64,000 nucleotides of DNA from Molossus alvarezi (GCA_037176705.1 CM073896.1:26176708-26240707); one strand, 5' to 3'. Numbered from the stretch's first letter, positions 1 through 10,407 are shown. A program made the numbers and translations. Notes: generated by a model not told the origin, from the sequence alone.

Positions 1-229
1 TTAATTCTACCACGTATTTTTTCTATAAGGTTAACAGTATTTTTAATCCATTCTTCAGAGTTATGTTATATTATTCTGAATGTCAGCACTTTGTTACTTG
101 TATTGCACATATCTTCTGCCTCTGGGTGGCTAACTTTCTCATTGTCTTGGTAGTGATTTTGGTTAGTCTTTTAGTTCTTTCTCTTATGATCAGTATTTTG
201 ATATCCAATTTAAGAATATAATTACATTA
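1..229. other. AT-rich sequence, unassigned
   Basis: No repeat or gene is recognised with confidence. The AT-rich composition and the old L1 directly downstream suggest it could be more L1 debris, but no diagnostic block is visible. Confidence 0.4.
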
Positions 230-670
230 TATTTGGACTAAATTTGTTGTATGTTTTTCATTTTTTGAGATGATTTCTAGATAACTGCTTTCCAACATAT
301 CTTACAGTTCCAAGATATGAATTTAAGGGTGTAAATTTTTCTCTACACAACGTGTAAGCTACTCATTTTTATGTATTGCATTTTAATATATTCAATTTAA
401 ATATCTCCTTATTTTCTTAGTGATTTGTTCTTTGATGTATGAGGTATTTTCCCCTTTAATATTTAAGTTTTATATATTTGGGGATTTTCTGCCTGCTATA
501 TATCTACCTATCTTAATTTCACTTTTGTCCACAAACATGAGTTGAATCCTTTAAAATTCCTTGAGATTGCAAAACCCACTTACTCTTCAGTGCTGAAAGT
601 AAAAGTTCCATGTGCATTTGGAAAGAATATGCAGGCTGAATTTGCTTAATTCATTGTTTTATGTATCTTA
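230..670 (-). mobile_element. Old L1 fragment, endonuclease/early ORF2 part, antisense
   Basis: Read on the plus strand, the section carries the ordered hallmarks of an antisense mammalian L1: an 'aatttaagggtgtaaattt' block, then 'ttgttctttgatgtatgag', then 'gttccatgtgcatttgg'. These correspond to the 3' part of the endonuclease region and the start of the RT region of ORF2. Divergence is heavy and no reading frame survives. The young L1-A begins immediately to the right. The matching L1 segment to its right (6862-7360) comes from the 3' part of ORF2, so the two flanks are not one interrupted copy. Confidence 0.7.
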
Positions 671-2585
671 ATTAAGTCAATTCTATTCATCTTATTATTT
701 TTTTTTATTTATTTGTTTTTGTTACAGATGTTTCTCATTTTGCCCCATTGACACCCTCCTCCATCCCCCCTCCTGCACCATCCTCAGCTTTGTTGTCTAT
801 GTTCATTGGTTATGCATACATGCATGTAAGTTCAATGGTTTATCTCTTCCCACCAACCCCTCCTCCTCTGAGGCTTGTCGGTCTGTACCTCATCTCTATG
901 TCTCTGGGTTAATTTATTTCAGCAGTTTGTTTAGTTCATTATATTCCACAAATAAGTGAGGTCATGTGATATTTATCTTTCTCTGCTTGGCTTGTTTCGC
1001 TTAGCATAATACTCTCCAGGTCCTTCCATGCAATCTCCAAGGATAAGAGATCTTTCTTTCTTACAGTTGTGTAGTATTCCATTGTGTATATGTACCACAC
1101 CTTTTTTATCCACTCATCTACTGATGGACACTTGGATGGTTTCCAGATCTTAGCTATTGTAAATAGTGCTGCTATAAAAATAGGGGTACATATATTCTTT
1201 CTTATTGGTGTTTCAGGTTTCTTAGGGTATATTCCTAAAAGCGGATCACTGGGTCAAATGGCAGTTCAATTTTTAACTTTTTGAGGTAACACCATTGTGT
1301 TTTTCACAGTGGCTGCACCAGTCTGCATTCCCACCAGCAGTGTACTAGAGTCCCCTTTTCTCCACACCCTCACCAACACTTGTTTGATGATTTGTTGATG
1401 GTGGCCATTCTGACAGGTGTGAGGTGATAACTCATAGTTGTTTGAATTTGCATCTCTCTGATGATTAGTGATATGGAGCATTTCTTCATATGTCTCTTGG
1501 CCATTTGTATGTCCTTTTTGGAGAGGTGTCTATTTAGGTCCTCTGCCCACTTTTTAATTGGGTTCTTTGTCTTCCTTTTGTTGAGTTGTATGAACACTCT
1601 ATATATTTTGGAAATTAACCCCTTATCTGATGCATCATGGTCGATTATGGTCCCCATACAGTGGGACTTCTTTCCGTTTTGATGGTTGTTTCTTTTGTTG
1701 TGCAGAAACTTTTAAGTTTGATGTAGTCCCATGTGTTCATTTTTTTCTTTGTTTCTGTTGCCTTAGGTGATGTATCAGAGAAAATTCTGCTGCGTATGAT
1801 GTCTGAAATTGTGTCCCTACATTTTCTTCTAGGATTTTTATGGATTCATGAGTCACATTTATGTCTTTTACCCATTTTGTCTTTATTCTCATGTATGGTG
1901 TAAGTTGATGTTCTAGCTTCATTTTTTTTTTTTTTTTTTTGCATGTAGCTGTCCAATTTTCCTAACACTATTTATTGAAGAGACTGTCTTGACTCCACTG
2001 TATGCTCTTGCCACCTTTGTCAAACATTAATTGAGCATATTGTCTGGGGTCAATTTCTGGGTTCTCTATTCTGTTCCATTGATCTATCTGCCTGCTTTTG
2101 TGCCAGTACCAGGATGTTTTGATTACAGAGGCTTTGTAGTATAACCTGAAATCTAGTAATGTAATCCCTCTTCCTTTTTTTTTTTTTTTTTTTTTTTTAA
2201 GATTGCTGTAGCTATTTGGGGTCTTTTTGGTTCCATATAAACTTTTGGAGTGTTTGTCCTAGTTCTGTGAAGTACGTCATTTGTATTTTGTTGGAAATTG
2301 CATTGAATCTATAGACTGCTTTGGGTAGTATGGATATTTTAATAATGTTAATTTTTCCAATCCGTGAAAAAGGTATGTGCTTCAACTTTTTATATCTTCT
2401 TCTAGTTCTTTTTTAAAGAGGTCCTTTAATTCTTTGGTTAAGTTTATTCCTGGGTATCTTAATTTTTTTGCTGCGATGGTAAGTGGGATTGTCTTTTTAA
2501 TTTCTCTTTCTGTGAGTTCAGAATTGGTGTATAAGAATGCCGTTGATTTCTTGACATTAATTTTGTATCCTGCTATATTGCCAAA

Positions 2586-3002
2586 TTAATTTGTTGAGAC
2601 TAGTAGATGTTTGATGGAGTCTTTAGGGTTTTCTATGTACAATATTATGTCATCTACAAATAATGACAGTTTCACTTTCTCCTTTCCGATTTGGATCCTT
2701 TTTATTTTTTCTTCATGTCTAATCACTGTGGCTAAGACCTTCAGTACTATGTTAAATAAGAGTGGTGAAAGTGGGCATCCCTGTCTAGTTCCCGTTCTTA
2801 AGGAGAATGCTTTTAGTTTATGCCCATTGAGTATGATGTTGGCTGTAGGTTTTTCATATATGTTGAGATATGGTCCCTCTATTCTCATATTGCTGAGCGT
2901 TTTGATTAAAAATGGGTGCTGGATTTTGTTGAATGCTTTCCCAACATCTATTGATATAATCATATGACTTTTATCTTTTATTTTGTTTATGTGGTGTATC
3001 AC
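2586..3002 (-). pseudogene. RT-domain remnant of L1-A ORF2 (138 codons open)
   Basis: This is the longest open piece of L1-A. It includes RT motif 3-like SIDVGKAF, the [22 protein letters not shown] block typical of L1 RT, and a catalytic-core motif reading FVDDI instead of FADDM. It is part of the broken ORF2 and not an independent gene. The plus-strand frame over the same bases (2611-2967) is its shadow. Confidence 0.85.
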
Positions 3003-4240
3003 ATTTATTGATTTGCGAATATTGTATCATCCTTGCATGCCTGGGATGAAACCCACTTGGTCATGATGGATAATTTTTATAATGTATTGCTGGATCCGAT
3101 TCGCTAATATTTTGTTAAGGATTTTGGCATCTGTGTTCATCAGGGATGTTGGCCTGTAGTTTTCTATTTTTGTAGTGTGTTTATCTGGTTTTGGAATTAG
3201 GATTATGCTGGCCTCATAAAATTAATTTGAGTTTGGAAGTGTTCCATCTTCTGGAATTTTTTGGAATAGTTTGAGGAGAATGAATATTACATCTTCTTTG
3301 AATATTCAGTAAAGCTCCTCCGTGAGGTCTTCTGGGACTGGGCTTTTGTTTGCTGGGAGTTTCTTAATTACGTCTTCAGTTTCTTCGTTGTTATTGGTCT
3401 GTTCAAGTTTTGTATCTTTTCCTGGTTCATTTTTGGGAGGCTTTGTGTTTCTAGAAATTTGTCCTTTTCTCCTAGATTGTCCAATTTGTTGGCGTATAAT
3501 TGTTCATAGTATGTTTCAATGATCCTTTGTATTTCTGTGTTGTCGGTTGTTAGTTCTCTTTCATGTCTGATTTTGTTTATTTGTTTTCTCTCTTTTTGTT
3601 TTTTGGTGAGTCTGGTGAAAGGTCCATCAATCTTGTTTATCTTTTCAAAGAACCAGCTTTTTTTTCCATTGATCTTTTGAATTGTTTTTTAGTCTATGTC
3701 ATTGATTTCTGCTCTGACCTTTACTATTTTCTTCCTCCTACTAGCTCTGGGTTTTTCTTTTTGTTGACTTTCTAGTTCTTTAAGTTGTAAGGTTTGAAAG
3801 TAAATTAGGTATTTTTCTTGTTTCTTGAGGTAGTCCTGTAGTGCTATGAACTTTCATTTCCGGACTGCTTTCGCTGTGTCCCATAGATTTTTGTGTTGTT
3901 GTGTGTTCATTTTCATTGGTTTCCAGCAATTTTTTAATTTCTTCCTTGATCTCCTCGGTGACCCATTTGGTGTTTAATAAAATGCTATTTAGCCTTCAAG
4001 TGTTTGAATGTTTTTGTGTGTTTTTATTGTAATTGAGTTCTAGTTTCATGCCACTGTGATCTGAGAAGATGCTTGATATGATTTCAGTTTTCTTGAATTT
4101 GTAGAGACTTGCTTTGTGTCCTAACATTTTTTTTTTAAATTTCCATTTGCTTGGAAAATTTTTTTCCATCCATTCACTTTCATCCTGTGTGAGTCTTTTG
4201 TTGTGAGGTGGGTCTCTTGTAGACAGCATATATAATCAGC

Positions 4241-4520
4241 TATCCTATGTCTTTTTTTTTTTTTTATCCTCACCCGAGGATATCTTTCCATTTTTTGTTC
4301 AGGTAGAGTGGGAGGGAGAGAGAGGAACAGAGAGAGAGGAGAGAAACATCGATGTGAAGGGACACATCGAGTGGCTGCCACCCGCACGACCAACCAGGGC
4401 CGGGGACAAACTGCAACCGAGGTACGTGCCCTTAGCGGGAACTGAACCCGGGTCTCTCCAGACCGCAGGCCAATGCTCTAACCGCTGAGCCAAACCGGCC
4501 AGGGCTATCCTATGTCTTTT
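4241..4520 (-). mobile_element. SINE-A: VES SINE inserted in L1-A ORF2, with 15-bp TSD
   Basis: An antisense VES element occupies about 4256-4505. The tRNA-derived head is at the right (reverse complement of 'ggtttggctcagcggttag'), then the core with the 'tggttggtcgtgcgggtgg' block, a GA-rich stretch and a T-run at the left (the poly(A) of the element). It is flanked by the perfect direct repeat tatcctatgtctttt at 4241-4255 and 4506-4520, a target-site duplication. The host sequence is L1-A, so this insertion is younger than L1-A. This is the younger of two VES lineages in the window. Confidence 0.95.
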
Positions 4521-4599
4521 GATTGGAGCATTTAAGCCATTTTCATTTAAGGTAATTATTGATAGATATTATTTGCCATTTCAATTTTATGCCTGTGGT

Positions 4600-4778
4600 T
4601 CTCTCTCTCTCTCTCTCTCTCCCTTTCTTCTTCTTCGTCTTCGTCTTCGTCTTCGTCTCCCTCTCCCTCTCCCTCTCCCTCTCCCTCTCCCTCTCCCTCT
4701 CCCTCTCCCTCTCCCTCTCCCTCTCCCTCTCCCTCTCCCTCTCCCTCTCCCTCTCCTTCTCCTTCTCCTTCTCCTTCC
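4600..4778 (-). repeat. Purine microsatellite in the ORF1-ORF2 spacer of L1-A
   Basis: On the plus strand it reads (CT)n, (TTC)n/(GTCTTC)n, about 16 copies of TCCCTC, then several TTCTCC. On the L1 sense strand it is pure purine, with GGG runs separated by AGA, directly upstream of the ORF2 ATG. L1-B has a plain (GA)n in the same place. Confidence 0.97.
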
Positions 4779-4799
4779 AACAGTCCCTTTGGCATTTCT

Positions 4800-5705
4800 T
4801 GCAGTGCTGGTTTGGTGGTGGTAAATTTCTCTAGGTTTTTTTAAATCTGTGAAGCTCTTTATTTAACCTTCAATTTTAAATGATAGCCTTGCTGGATAGA
4901 GTAGTTTTAGATTCAGACCCTTGCTTTGCATTACTTTGTACACTGCATGCCACTCCTTTCTGGCCTGCAGCACTTCTATTGAGAAATTAGTTGACAGTCT
5001 AATGGGATCTCCCTTATAAGTAACTTTCTGTCTCTCTTTTTTCCTTTAAGATTTTTTCTTCATCTTTAATGTTTGCCATTTTTATTATAATGTGTCTAGC
5101 TGTGGGTCTTCTGGAGTTCATCTTGCTTGGGACTCTTTGTGTTTACTGGGCTTGTGTGACTTTTTGCTTCACCAGTTTAGGGAAGTTTTCTGTCATTTTT
5201 TTCTTCAACAGGTTCTCTATTCCTTTCTGTGATTCTTTTCCTTCTGGTATCCCTATAATGCAAATGTTGTTACATTTTGTATTGTCCCATGGCTCCCTTA
5301 AACTCTCCTCCTACTTTTTAAATTTCTTTTCCATTTGCTGCTCTATTTGAGTGTTTTCTCTACCTTGTCTTCTAAGTCCCTGATTTGGTCTTCAGCTTCT
5401 TCTAATCTACTATTAAACCCTTCTAAGGTATTTTTCATAACAGCTATGTCGTTCTTTATTTCATCTTGATTTTTATGCATAGCTTCTACCTCTATTTTTA
5501 AGCTGAAGTAGTTCCCAGTGAGCTCTTCATAATTCTTATTAAGTTGCTTGTAGTTCTCACCAAATTGTTTGAGCACCCTTAAAATCATTGTTTAGAATTC
5601 TTTATCCGACAAGTTGCTATCTTCAATTTCTTGTAGTTCCTTTTCTGGTAATTCCTCTTTTTCTTTCCTTTGGGTGTTGTTTCTTTGTCTCCCCATTTTA
5701 GCCAT
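4800..5705 (-). pseudogene. Broken L1-A ORF1 (RNA-binding coiled-coil protein)
   Basis: ORF1 proteins trimerise through a coiled coil and coat L1 RNA. The start is placed at ATG 5705-5703 because the N-terminus matches L1-B (MAKMGRQRNN). An in-frame stop follows near 5590. The next open piece, 5588-5343, holds the coiled-coil segment with heptad-like repeats (LEEAEDQIRDLEDKVEK). Downstream, degraded sequence matches the RRM and C-terminal domains of ORF1 in L1-B (24094-24598). It is non-functional. Confidence 0.85.
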
Positions 5706-6836
5706 CTGGTAGCTCTAGACCTGGTGAGGGATGTTTTGATGTGTAGGTAGCTCACTATATATTAAATAAGGCTACTGTGCCTCCCAGACTGTTTTGTTGC
5801 TTGGTCCTTCTTGCATGCTGTGGATCCTGGAGAATTGACTACTCGGGGCTGGTATTGGTATGTCCTGATAGGAGCTGCTGCTGGATCACTTGGGCCTCTC
5901 TGGAGCTGAGTTCCCAGCTGTTTGTTGCTGCTACCTGTAGCTGTATAGCTCAGGCCCTGTTGGAGCCGCATTCCCTGCACGTACCATGGGCAGCTGGTTT
6001 TGACAGGCCCTTTGAAGGCCCAGATCCACACCTACCTTGTGGGTGTCGGGGTCGCACAGGCTTCTCTGGTGCCCCCACACCCTGCAGGACCTGCAAAGAG
6101 CTGGATCTTACAGTCAGTCCCTTTGAAAACCCAGCTCTATGCCTATCTTGTGGGCTGCTGGGTTGCACAGGCTTCTCTGGTGCCTCAGCACCCCACAGGT
6201 CCCATGAGTAACTGGATCACACTGTCCCTTTGAGACCTGGCTTTTGCCAATTTTGTGGGCTGCTGTGTCGCAGAATCCATCCCCAGACAATAGAAGCACA
6301 TTTCTGATGCCCCTACAACATGCAGGTCCCATGGTTGGGCAGCTGGATCACACCAGTCCCTCTCAGGCTCTAGCTTCCAACTGCTCTTGTGGGATGCTGG
6401 ATCGCACAGGCCCCTGTGGAGCTCCAGGTCCTGCAGCTGGCGGCTGGGAAGTGCTGCTGCCCCATGGGGCTTAACTTCTGCTCAGCCTTGCTGTAATTTG
6501 GGGGGATTTTTCTCAGCTGCTGGACTGTGCTTCTATTGTCTGGGGATGGATTCTGCTCCCCAGCCTGTCTTGCTGGGGGTATATCTGGACATTGATTGGG
6601 CTGCTACAGTGGGGGATGGTGCTGGGCTCCTGGCCTTTTGTGGCTTCTGCAACTGGCACCTTGGCAGCTCCACTACTGTGCACTGGTCTGTTTTGACACA
6701 GGGTGTCTACTGGTCCCATGGTGCCAGGTGCACTGGTGGCTCAGGTTGCTGGACCCTAGCCACTCCCACTGCATCCTCCCAGGGAACACCTGGGATCTTC
6801 CAAAATAGTGGGACCTCCCCACGGTGCAGAAAGAAG
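5706..6836 (-). promoter_or_regulatory. 5'UTR of L1-A with internal tandem array
   Basis: This is the GC-rich leader upstream of ORF1. Its right end aligns with L1-B from about 22604, so the first ~186 bases including the putative initiator are absent. It contains imperfect ~54-bp tandem units (about 5870-6430) and a 31-bp perfect inverted repeat (6270-6300 with 6526-6556). The open frames listed across it (5777-6211, 6387-6929 and others) are incidental to high GC content; no known protein is recognised. Confidence 0.8.
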
Positions 6837-6861
6837 TTTTTTGTTTGTTTATTTGGTTGGT

Positions 6862-7360
6862 TAGTTTTAATGAAATCTAGCTTATCAATTATTTCTTTCA
6901 TAGATAATGTCTTTGGTGTTATATTTTAAAATTTATTGCCATAACCAAAGTCATCTAGGTTTTCTCTTATGTTATATTCTAGGAGTTTTATAATTTACAT
7001 CTTTGATTAAAATCTTTGATTCATTTTGAATTAAAATTGGGAAGAGTGTAAGGTCTATATCTAGATTTTTTTTTTTCTTTTACATGTGGATGCCAGGTTA
7101 CTCCACCACTATTTGTTGAAAAGTTGAACTATGTCTCATTCTATAGTCTTTGATCTGTTGGCAAAGATTAGTTGGCTATATTAATGTGGGTCTATCTCTG
7201 GGCCCCCTATTCTATTTCACTGATTTATAGGTCAACTCTTTCAACAATATCACACTGTCTTGTTTACTGTAGTTTTATAATGATTCCTGAAATTAAGTAG
7301 CATCAGTTCTCAACTTTGTTTTCCACCTTAAATATTGTGTTACCCTAGTTTTTATAATGT
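6862..7360 (-). mobile_element. Old L1 fragment, 3' part of ORF2, antisense
   Basis: The plus-strand order is 'ttttaatgaaatctagctt', 'attctaggagttttataat', 'tacatgtggatgccagg', 'ggccccctattctatttcac' and 'agtagcatcagttctcaac', the antisense signature of the C-terminal third of L1 ORF2. It is strongly diverged and has no usable frame. Confidence 0.8.
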
Positions 7361-7364
7361 ACAT

Positions 7365-7640
7365 AATAAAAAAGTTTATCAAGAGTTCAACCTCTTCATT
7401 TTTCAGTAACTCTAATGTATGATTTAGCTTATTTAAGTATTATAAAAATTTTAGGGAGTAGATGTTAAAACCTGTCAAATTAAAGACTATGGAATTAATA
7501 TTCATAATTCATAGAGGTTAAAAAAATTTAGAATAAGAAGGAAAACTAAGAGATTTAACCTAAGTAATCTGATTCCAAATTCCATACTTCCAGGTTCCTC
7601 TATTTTTTTTTCTTCCTTCTGTTCCCTCCTGCCCTCCTTT
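7365..7640. other. AT-rich spacer, possible faint MIR
   Basis: Bases 7510-7590 vaguely resemble an antisense MIR ('gagatttaacctaagtaatc'), but the match is too weak to call. Confidence 0.25.
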
Positions 7641-7722
7641 TTCCTTCCTTCCTTCCTTCCTTCCTTCCTTCCTTCCTTCCTTCCTTCCTTCCATCCTTCC
7701 TTCCTTCCTTCCTTCCTTCTTC
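7641..7722. repeat. (CCTT)n microsatellite
   Basis: About 18-20 tetranucleotide units with one interruption ('ccatcc'). Confidence 0.98.
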
Positions 7723-7734
7723 CTATCCAATTAG

Positions 7735-8220
7735 CTATAAGCCAGATATTATTTTAAGTACTAGAGAGCAGCTGTGAAAAAAACAAAAATTCAGTTCATC
7801 CTTTTTATAGCATATGGTCAAGTGTGTGTGTGTGGGGGGGGTGGCAAGATGAGATAGGGAAAAACAGATTGATAACAAAAGCAAAATCAGAAAAGTATAT
7901 AATATATTAGATGACTATAAGTCCTCTGAAGAAAAATAAAGTAAATAAAGATGGTAAGAAATACAAGGATGACAACTGCTTAAATATGGTCATCAGAAAA
8001 TGCTTTTGCTAAGAAAGTGTCATTTGAGCAAAAGGAGGTAAGAAGCTGAGGAGTTATAGTGATAACTGAGGACAAATGTTACAGTCAGAATAAAAGTCAA
8101 TGAAAATGTCAGAAGATAATAGCACACTTAAGCCTTTTGAGAAAAATGCTAGTGTGGCTGGAATCAAACTAAGGAAGGTGAGATAGAAATGAAATTACAA
8201 GAATAATTAAGTGATAGACA
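7735..8220. repeat. Ancient mammalian interspersed repeat, family not assigned
   Basis: It follows the order of a widespread old mammalian repeat: a 'gccagatattattttaagtac' start, 'aagaaagtgtcatttgagca' in the middle and 'gctagtgtggctgg' near the end. It includes a short (TG)n/G-run at 7825-7848. I recognise the pattern but do not assign a family name. Confidence 0.55.
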
Positions 8221-8224
8221 TTAT

Positions 8225-9060
8225 ATGTATGATATTTTTCAGATCTAGAAACACAAGATGGTTCTTAATGGATGACTTTTATCTTCTGGGAATTTTCAAG
8301 CTCTTTATGAGCTTAAGTCTCAGTTTCGGCAATGTTCCATAGTTTCTATGTATTCTGCCACAGAATTGTTGTTTTTGTTGTTGTTGTTGTTTTAATCACA
8401 TACTACTTGTCTTGATGTAACTTTGAAACAATCTCACAATGTTGGCTCAGCTTGAATCTCCTTGGCTATATTTCAGTTTACATATGAGTATATTAACATT
8501 AATTAATAGTATGAGTTTGTAAATTTATAGAGTGGTTGGAATAAAAATTTTGAGGAATCTTAAATATTAACATTTAAGCCTAATAATTTTATTTCTGGTA
8601 TGACTGAATCAATGGAGGGACCCTTCATAAGTTTATCTGTATAAAATATTAAATTGAAAGACCAGGCTAGGAACAAAACTCTCCAAGGGTGATATGCATA
8701 TGTATATTCCCAAGCATAGAGCTGCTAACTGAGCATCTCAATCCTAAACGGTGAGTAAAAATCTGTGAAGTCAGACTTCAGCCCCTAATTAAAATGTGCA
8801 GAGTTGCAAGAAATGTCACTCTTCCCTGATCAAAATCATCTAAATGATTACAGAAATTATAGTTGTTGTTATTGTTGTTGTTTTTGTTTAACCCGTCAGA
8901 GAGATGATGAACATAAATGGTAATGAACTAACTTCCAGAAAGTAATGAGCTCTTTATTGAAGTACGGAGAACCATGATTACTTCTCATACTTGGTGAAGT
9001 AGTAGAAAAATGAGAAATATACCATAGCCTAGGGCAGTAAGAAATGAGTTGAACTTTTAA
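8225..9060. other. No recognised gene or repeat
   Basis: Contains two (TTG)n-like tracts (about 8369-8391 and 8864-8884). Otherwise it looks like unique sequence with no long open frame. Confidence 0.5.
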
Positions 9061-9089
9061 GAAACTTTTAATCTGAGTCTGCATCCACC

Positions 9090-9650
9090 CGATTACACTT
9101 TCCCGTGGGTTGTCATATTTCCCGTGGGTTGCAGTGTTTTTCTTAAGACTGGAAGAGAAAATGTGATATTTTTTCTGGGCATATGGGCCCTTCTACAAAA
9201 GCAAGGCAGGCTCCTCAGTTGCTGAGAAAGCGAATTTCAAGCCTTTGCAGAGAATAAGGCAGCTATCTTCCAAAGACTCAGAAAGTTGGGGCAAGTATGG
9301 AGAGCAAGATCACCTCATGGCTCTCCAAAAATGCTGATGGTTTGGTATTAAAGCAATATGAAAAGCTCTGAGTAGGCTGCAAAACAAAAGAGATTTTTAA
9401 AATTTCATCAGTGCTCAGATTCTAATTTCTGCCGAAAGCGAAGTCTCATGCTCCCCTCAAATCATCTTAAGCCTGCCATGATCTGAATCAAGGTGCAACA
9501 AAGCTCAGACTCAGTTCAATTAAGATCACATTGACTCAGCACCCTAAATCTTGTGGCCTCTTTTCCTGTGGGTTGCAGGGTTTTGCTAAAGACTGGAGGA
9601 GAAATGGAAATCTGAGTGATATTTCTTCTGGGCATGTGGGCATCCCTTTT
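9090..9650 (+). repeat. Dispersed direct repeat pair, ~85-90 bp units
   Basis: Copy 1 (about 9118-9195) and copy 2 (about 9563-9645) share 'gtgggttgcag', 'aagactgga', 'gatattt' and 'ttctgggcat' in the same order, about 450 bp apart, with indels. Copy 1 is preceded by a short partial duplicate, as tttcccgtgggttg occurs twice at 9100-9131. The origin is unknown; degenerate LTR ends are possible. Confidence 0.6.
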
Positions 9651-9795
9651 AAAGTACAGGGTCAGTTAGATGGATGTAAGACTAAATAAGCTTAAGGAAA
9701 ATTGGCTTTGCCTGAATAAAAGAAGTTTGGTTTTGTGTTTGATTGGCATCCATTGTAGAATTTTTGAAGATGAAAAATATAATTATAACTGTGCC

Positions 9796-10040
9796 AATTA
9801 GCTATTGCTACATAACAAACCACACCAAAACTGAATAGTTTAAAAAAAAGAACTCTTTATTTAGCTTACAAGTCTTTGATTGGCTTAGCTTGGTGGTTCT
9901 TCTGGACTCTCTGTCATCACTTATTTTTTGGCTAAAAAAATCAAAAGGCAAACCCAGATTGAGTGGTCGAGGACACGGACTTCACCTCTTCATGTAACTT
10001 CCTGCAAAATGACATTCAATGGGGTATGGGGAATAATTTG
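9796..10040 (+). repeat. Ancient mammalian interspersed repeat, family not assigned
   Basis: It starts with 'ttagctattgctacataac', followed by 'ctcagctt...ggtggttcttctg'-like sequence and a later 'caaacccagattgag' block, in the order of a common old mammalian repeat. The middle appears shortened. I do not assign a family. Confidence 0.5.
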
Positions 10041-10044
10041 GTGG

Positions 10045-10400
10045 AAAAAAAAGGACTGAATATGTTGATATTCCAAGAAAAGGAACAAGAGTTCTAAAAA
10101 AGTGATACAGTTAAATGAAAAAAAAAAAGACAGGCAAGCATCAGATGCCAGAGTTATTTTAAAACTCAACCAGTAGGACTTTGTGAGCAATTACTAGAGT
10201 TCAGGGAAATATGAACATGTAAGTAAACGAACTTGTAGCTCTTAGGAGAGCTATACCTTTGAATTCTGTATTTCACTGGGCATAACTTTGTTTATGTTTC
10301 TACATAATCTATATAATTAGTTCTTTTAAAGGTTACATGTAGCTCTAAACACTTCATAGCAATATTATCATTCCATTCTTCTACCATTGAACATTTAGGT
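10045..10400. other. No recognised gene or repeat
   Basis: AT-rich, without a credible open frame or repeat signature. Confidence 0.5.
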
Positions 10401-10407
10401 AGGAAAC

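Larger units (their letters stand above)
939..4579 (-). pseudogene. Broken L1-A ORF2 (endonuclease-reverse transcriptase)
   Basis: An intact ORF2 would encode the protein that nicks target DNA and reverse-transcribes L1 RNA (and SINE RNA) in the nucleus. Here the ATG at 4579-4577 is followed after seven codons by a stop, where L1-B reads on, consistent with a small frameshift. The SINE at 4256-4505 interrupts the endonuclease region, and about 394 bp of that region is missing near 4125-4136. The best surviving piece (2586-3002) shows RT landmarks: a [10 protein letters not shown] stretch, the [12 protein letters not shown] motif and FVDD where catalytic FADD is expected. The A of YADD/FADD is not catalytic, but the change adds to the decay. 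The C-terminal Cys/His-rich region lies near 1370-1320. The stop matching the L1-B terminus is at 939-941. Confidence 0.88.
690..6836 (-). mobile_element. L1-A: near full-length young bat L1 (LINE-1), antisense, disabled
   Basis: On the minus strand the order is 5'UTR (6836 to about 5706), ORF1 (5705 to about 4800), a purine microsatellite spacer (4778-4600), ORF2 (4579 to 939) and a 3'UTR with an A-rich tail (938 to 690). The copy aligns by eye along its length with L1-B (22418-28783) but lacks about the first 186 bases of L1-B, so it is slightly 5'-truncated or uses another start. Disabling features are stops in ORF1, an early ORF2 frameshift, a deletion of about 394 bp in the endonuclease region, long A-runs in ORF2, a mutated RT motif and an inserted SINE. 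A target-site duplication could not be identified. Confidence 0.93.

Noticed and set aside
4556..4834. Open frames encoding long GEGEGE, LPLPLP or LSLSLS repeats
   Set aside because: They are translations of the purine/pyrimidine microsatellite in the L1-A spacer; no start context or domain.
5777..6929. Long plus-strand frames (144 and 180 codons) opposite the L1-A 5'UTR
   Set aside because: They result from high GC content and tandem units in the leader; L1-B frames differ and no known protein matches.
230..7360. L1-A inserted into a single old L1, with flanks joining
   Set aside because: The left flank is from the endonuclease end and the right flank from the C-terminal part of ORF2, in the wrong order for one antisense copy; they are two elements.
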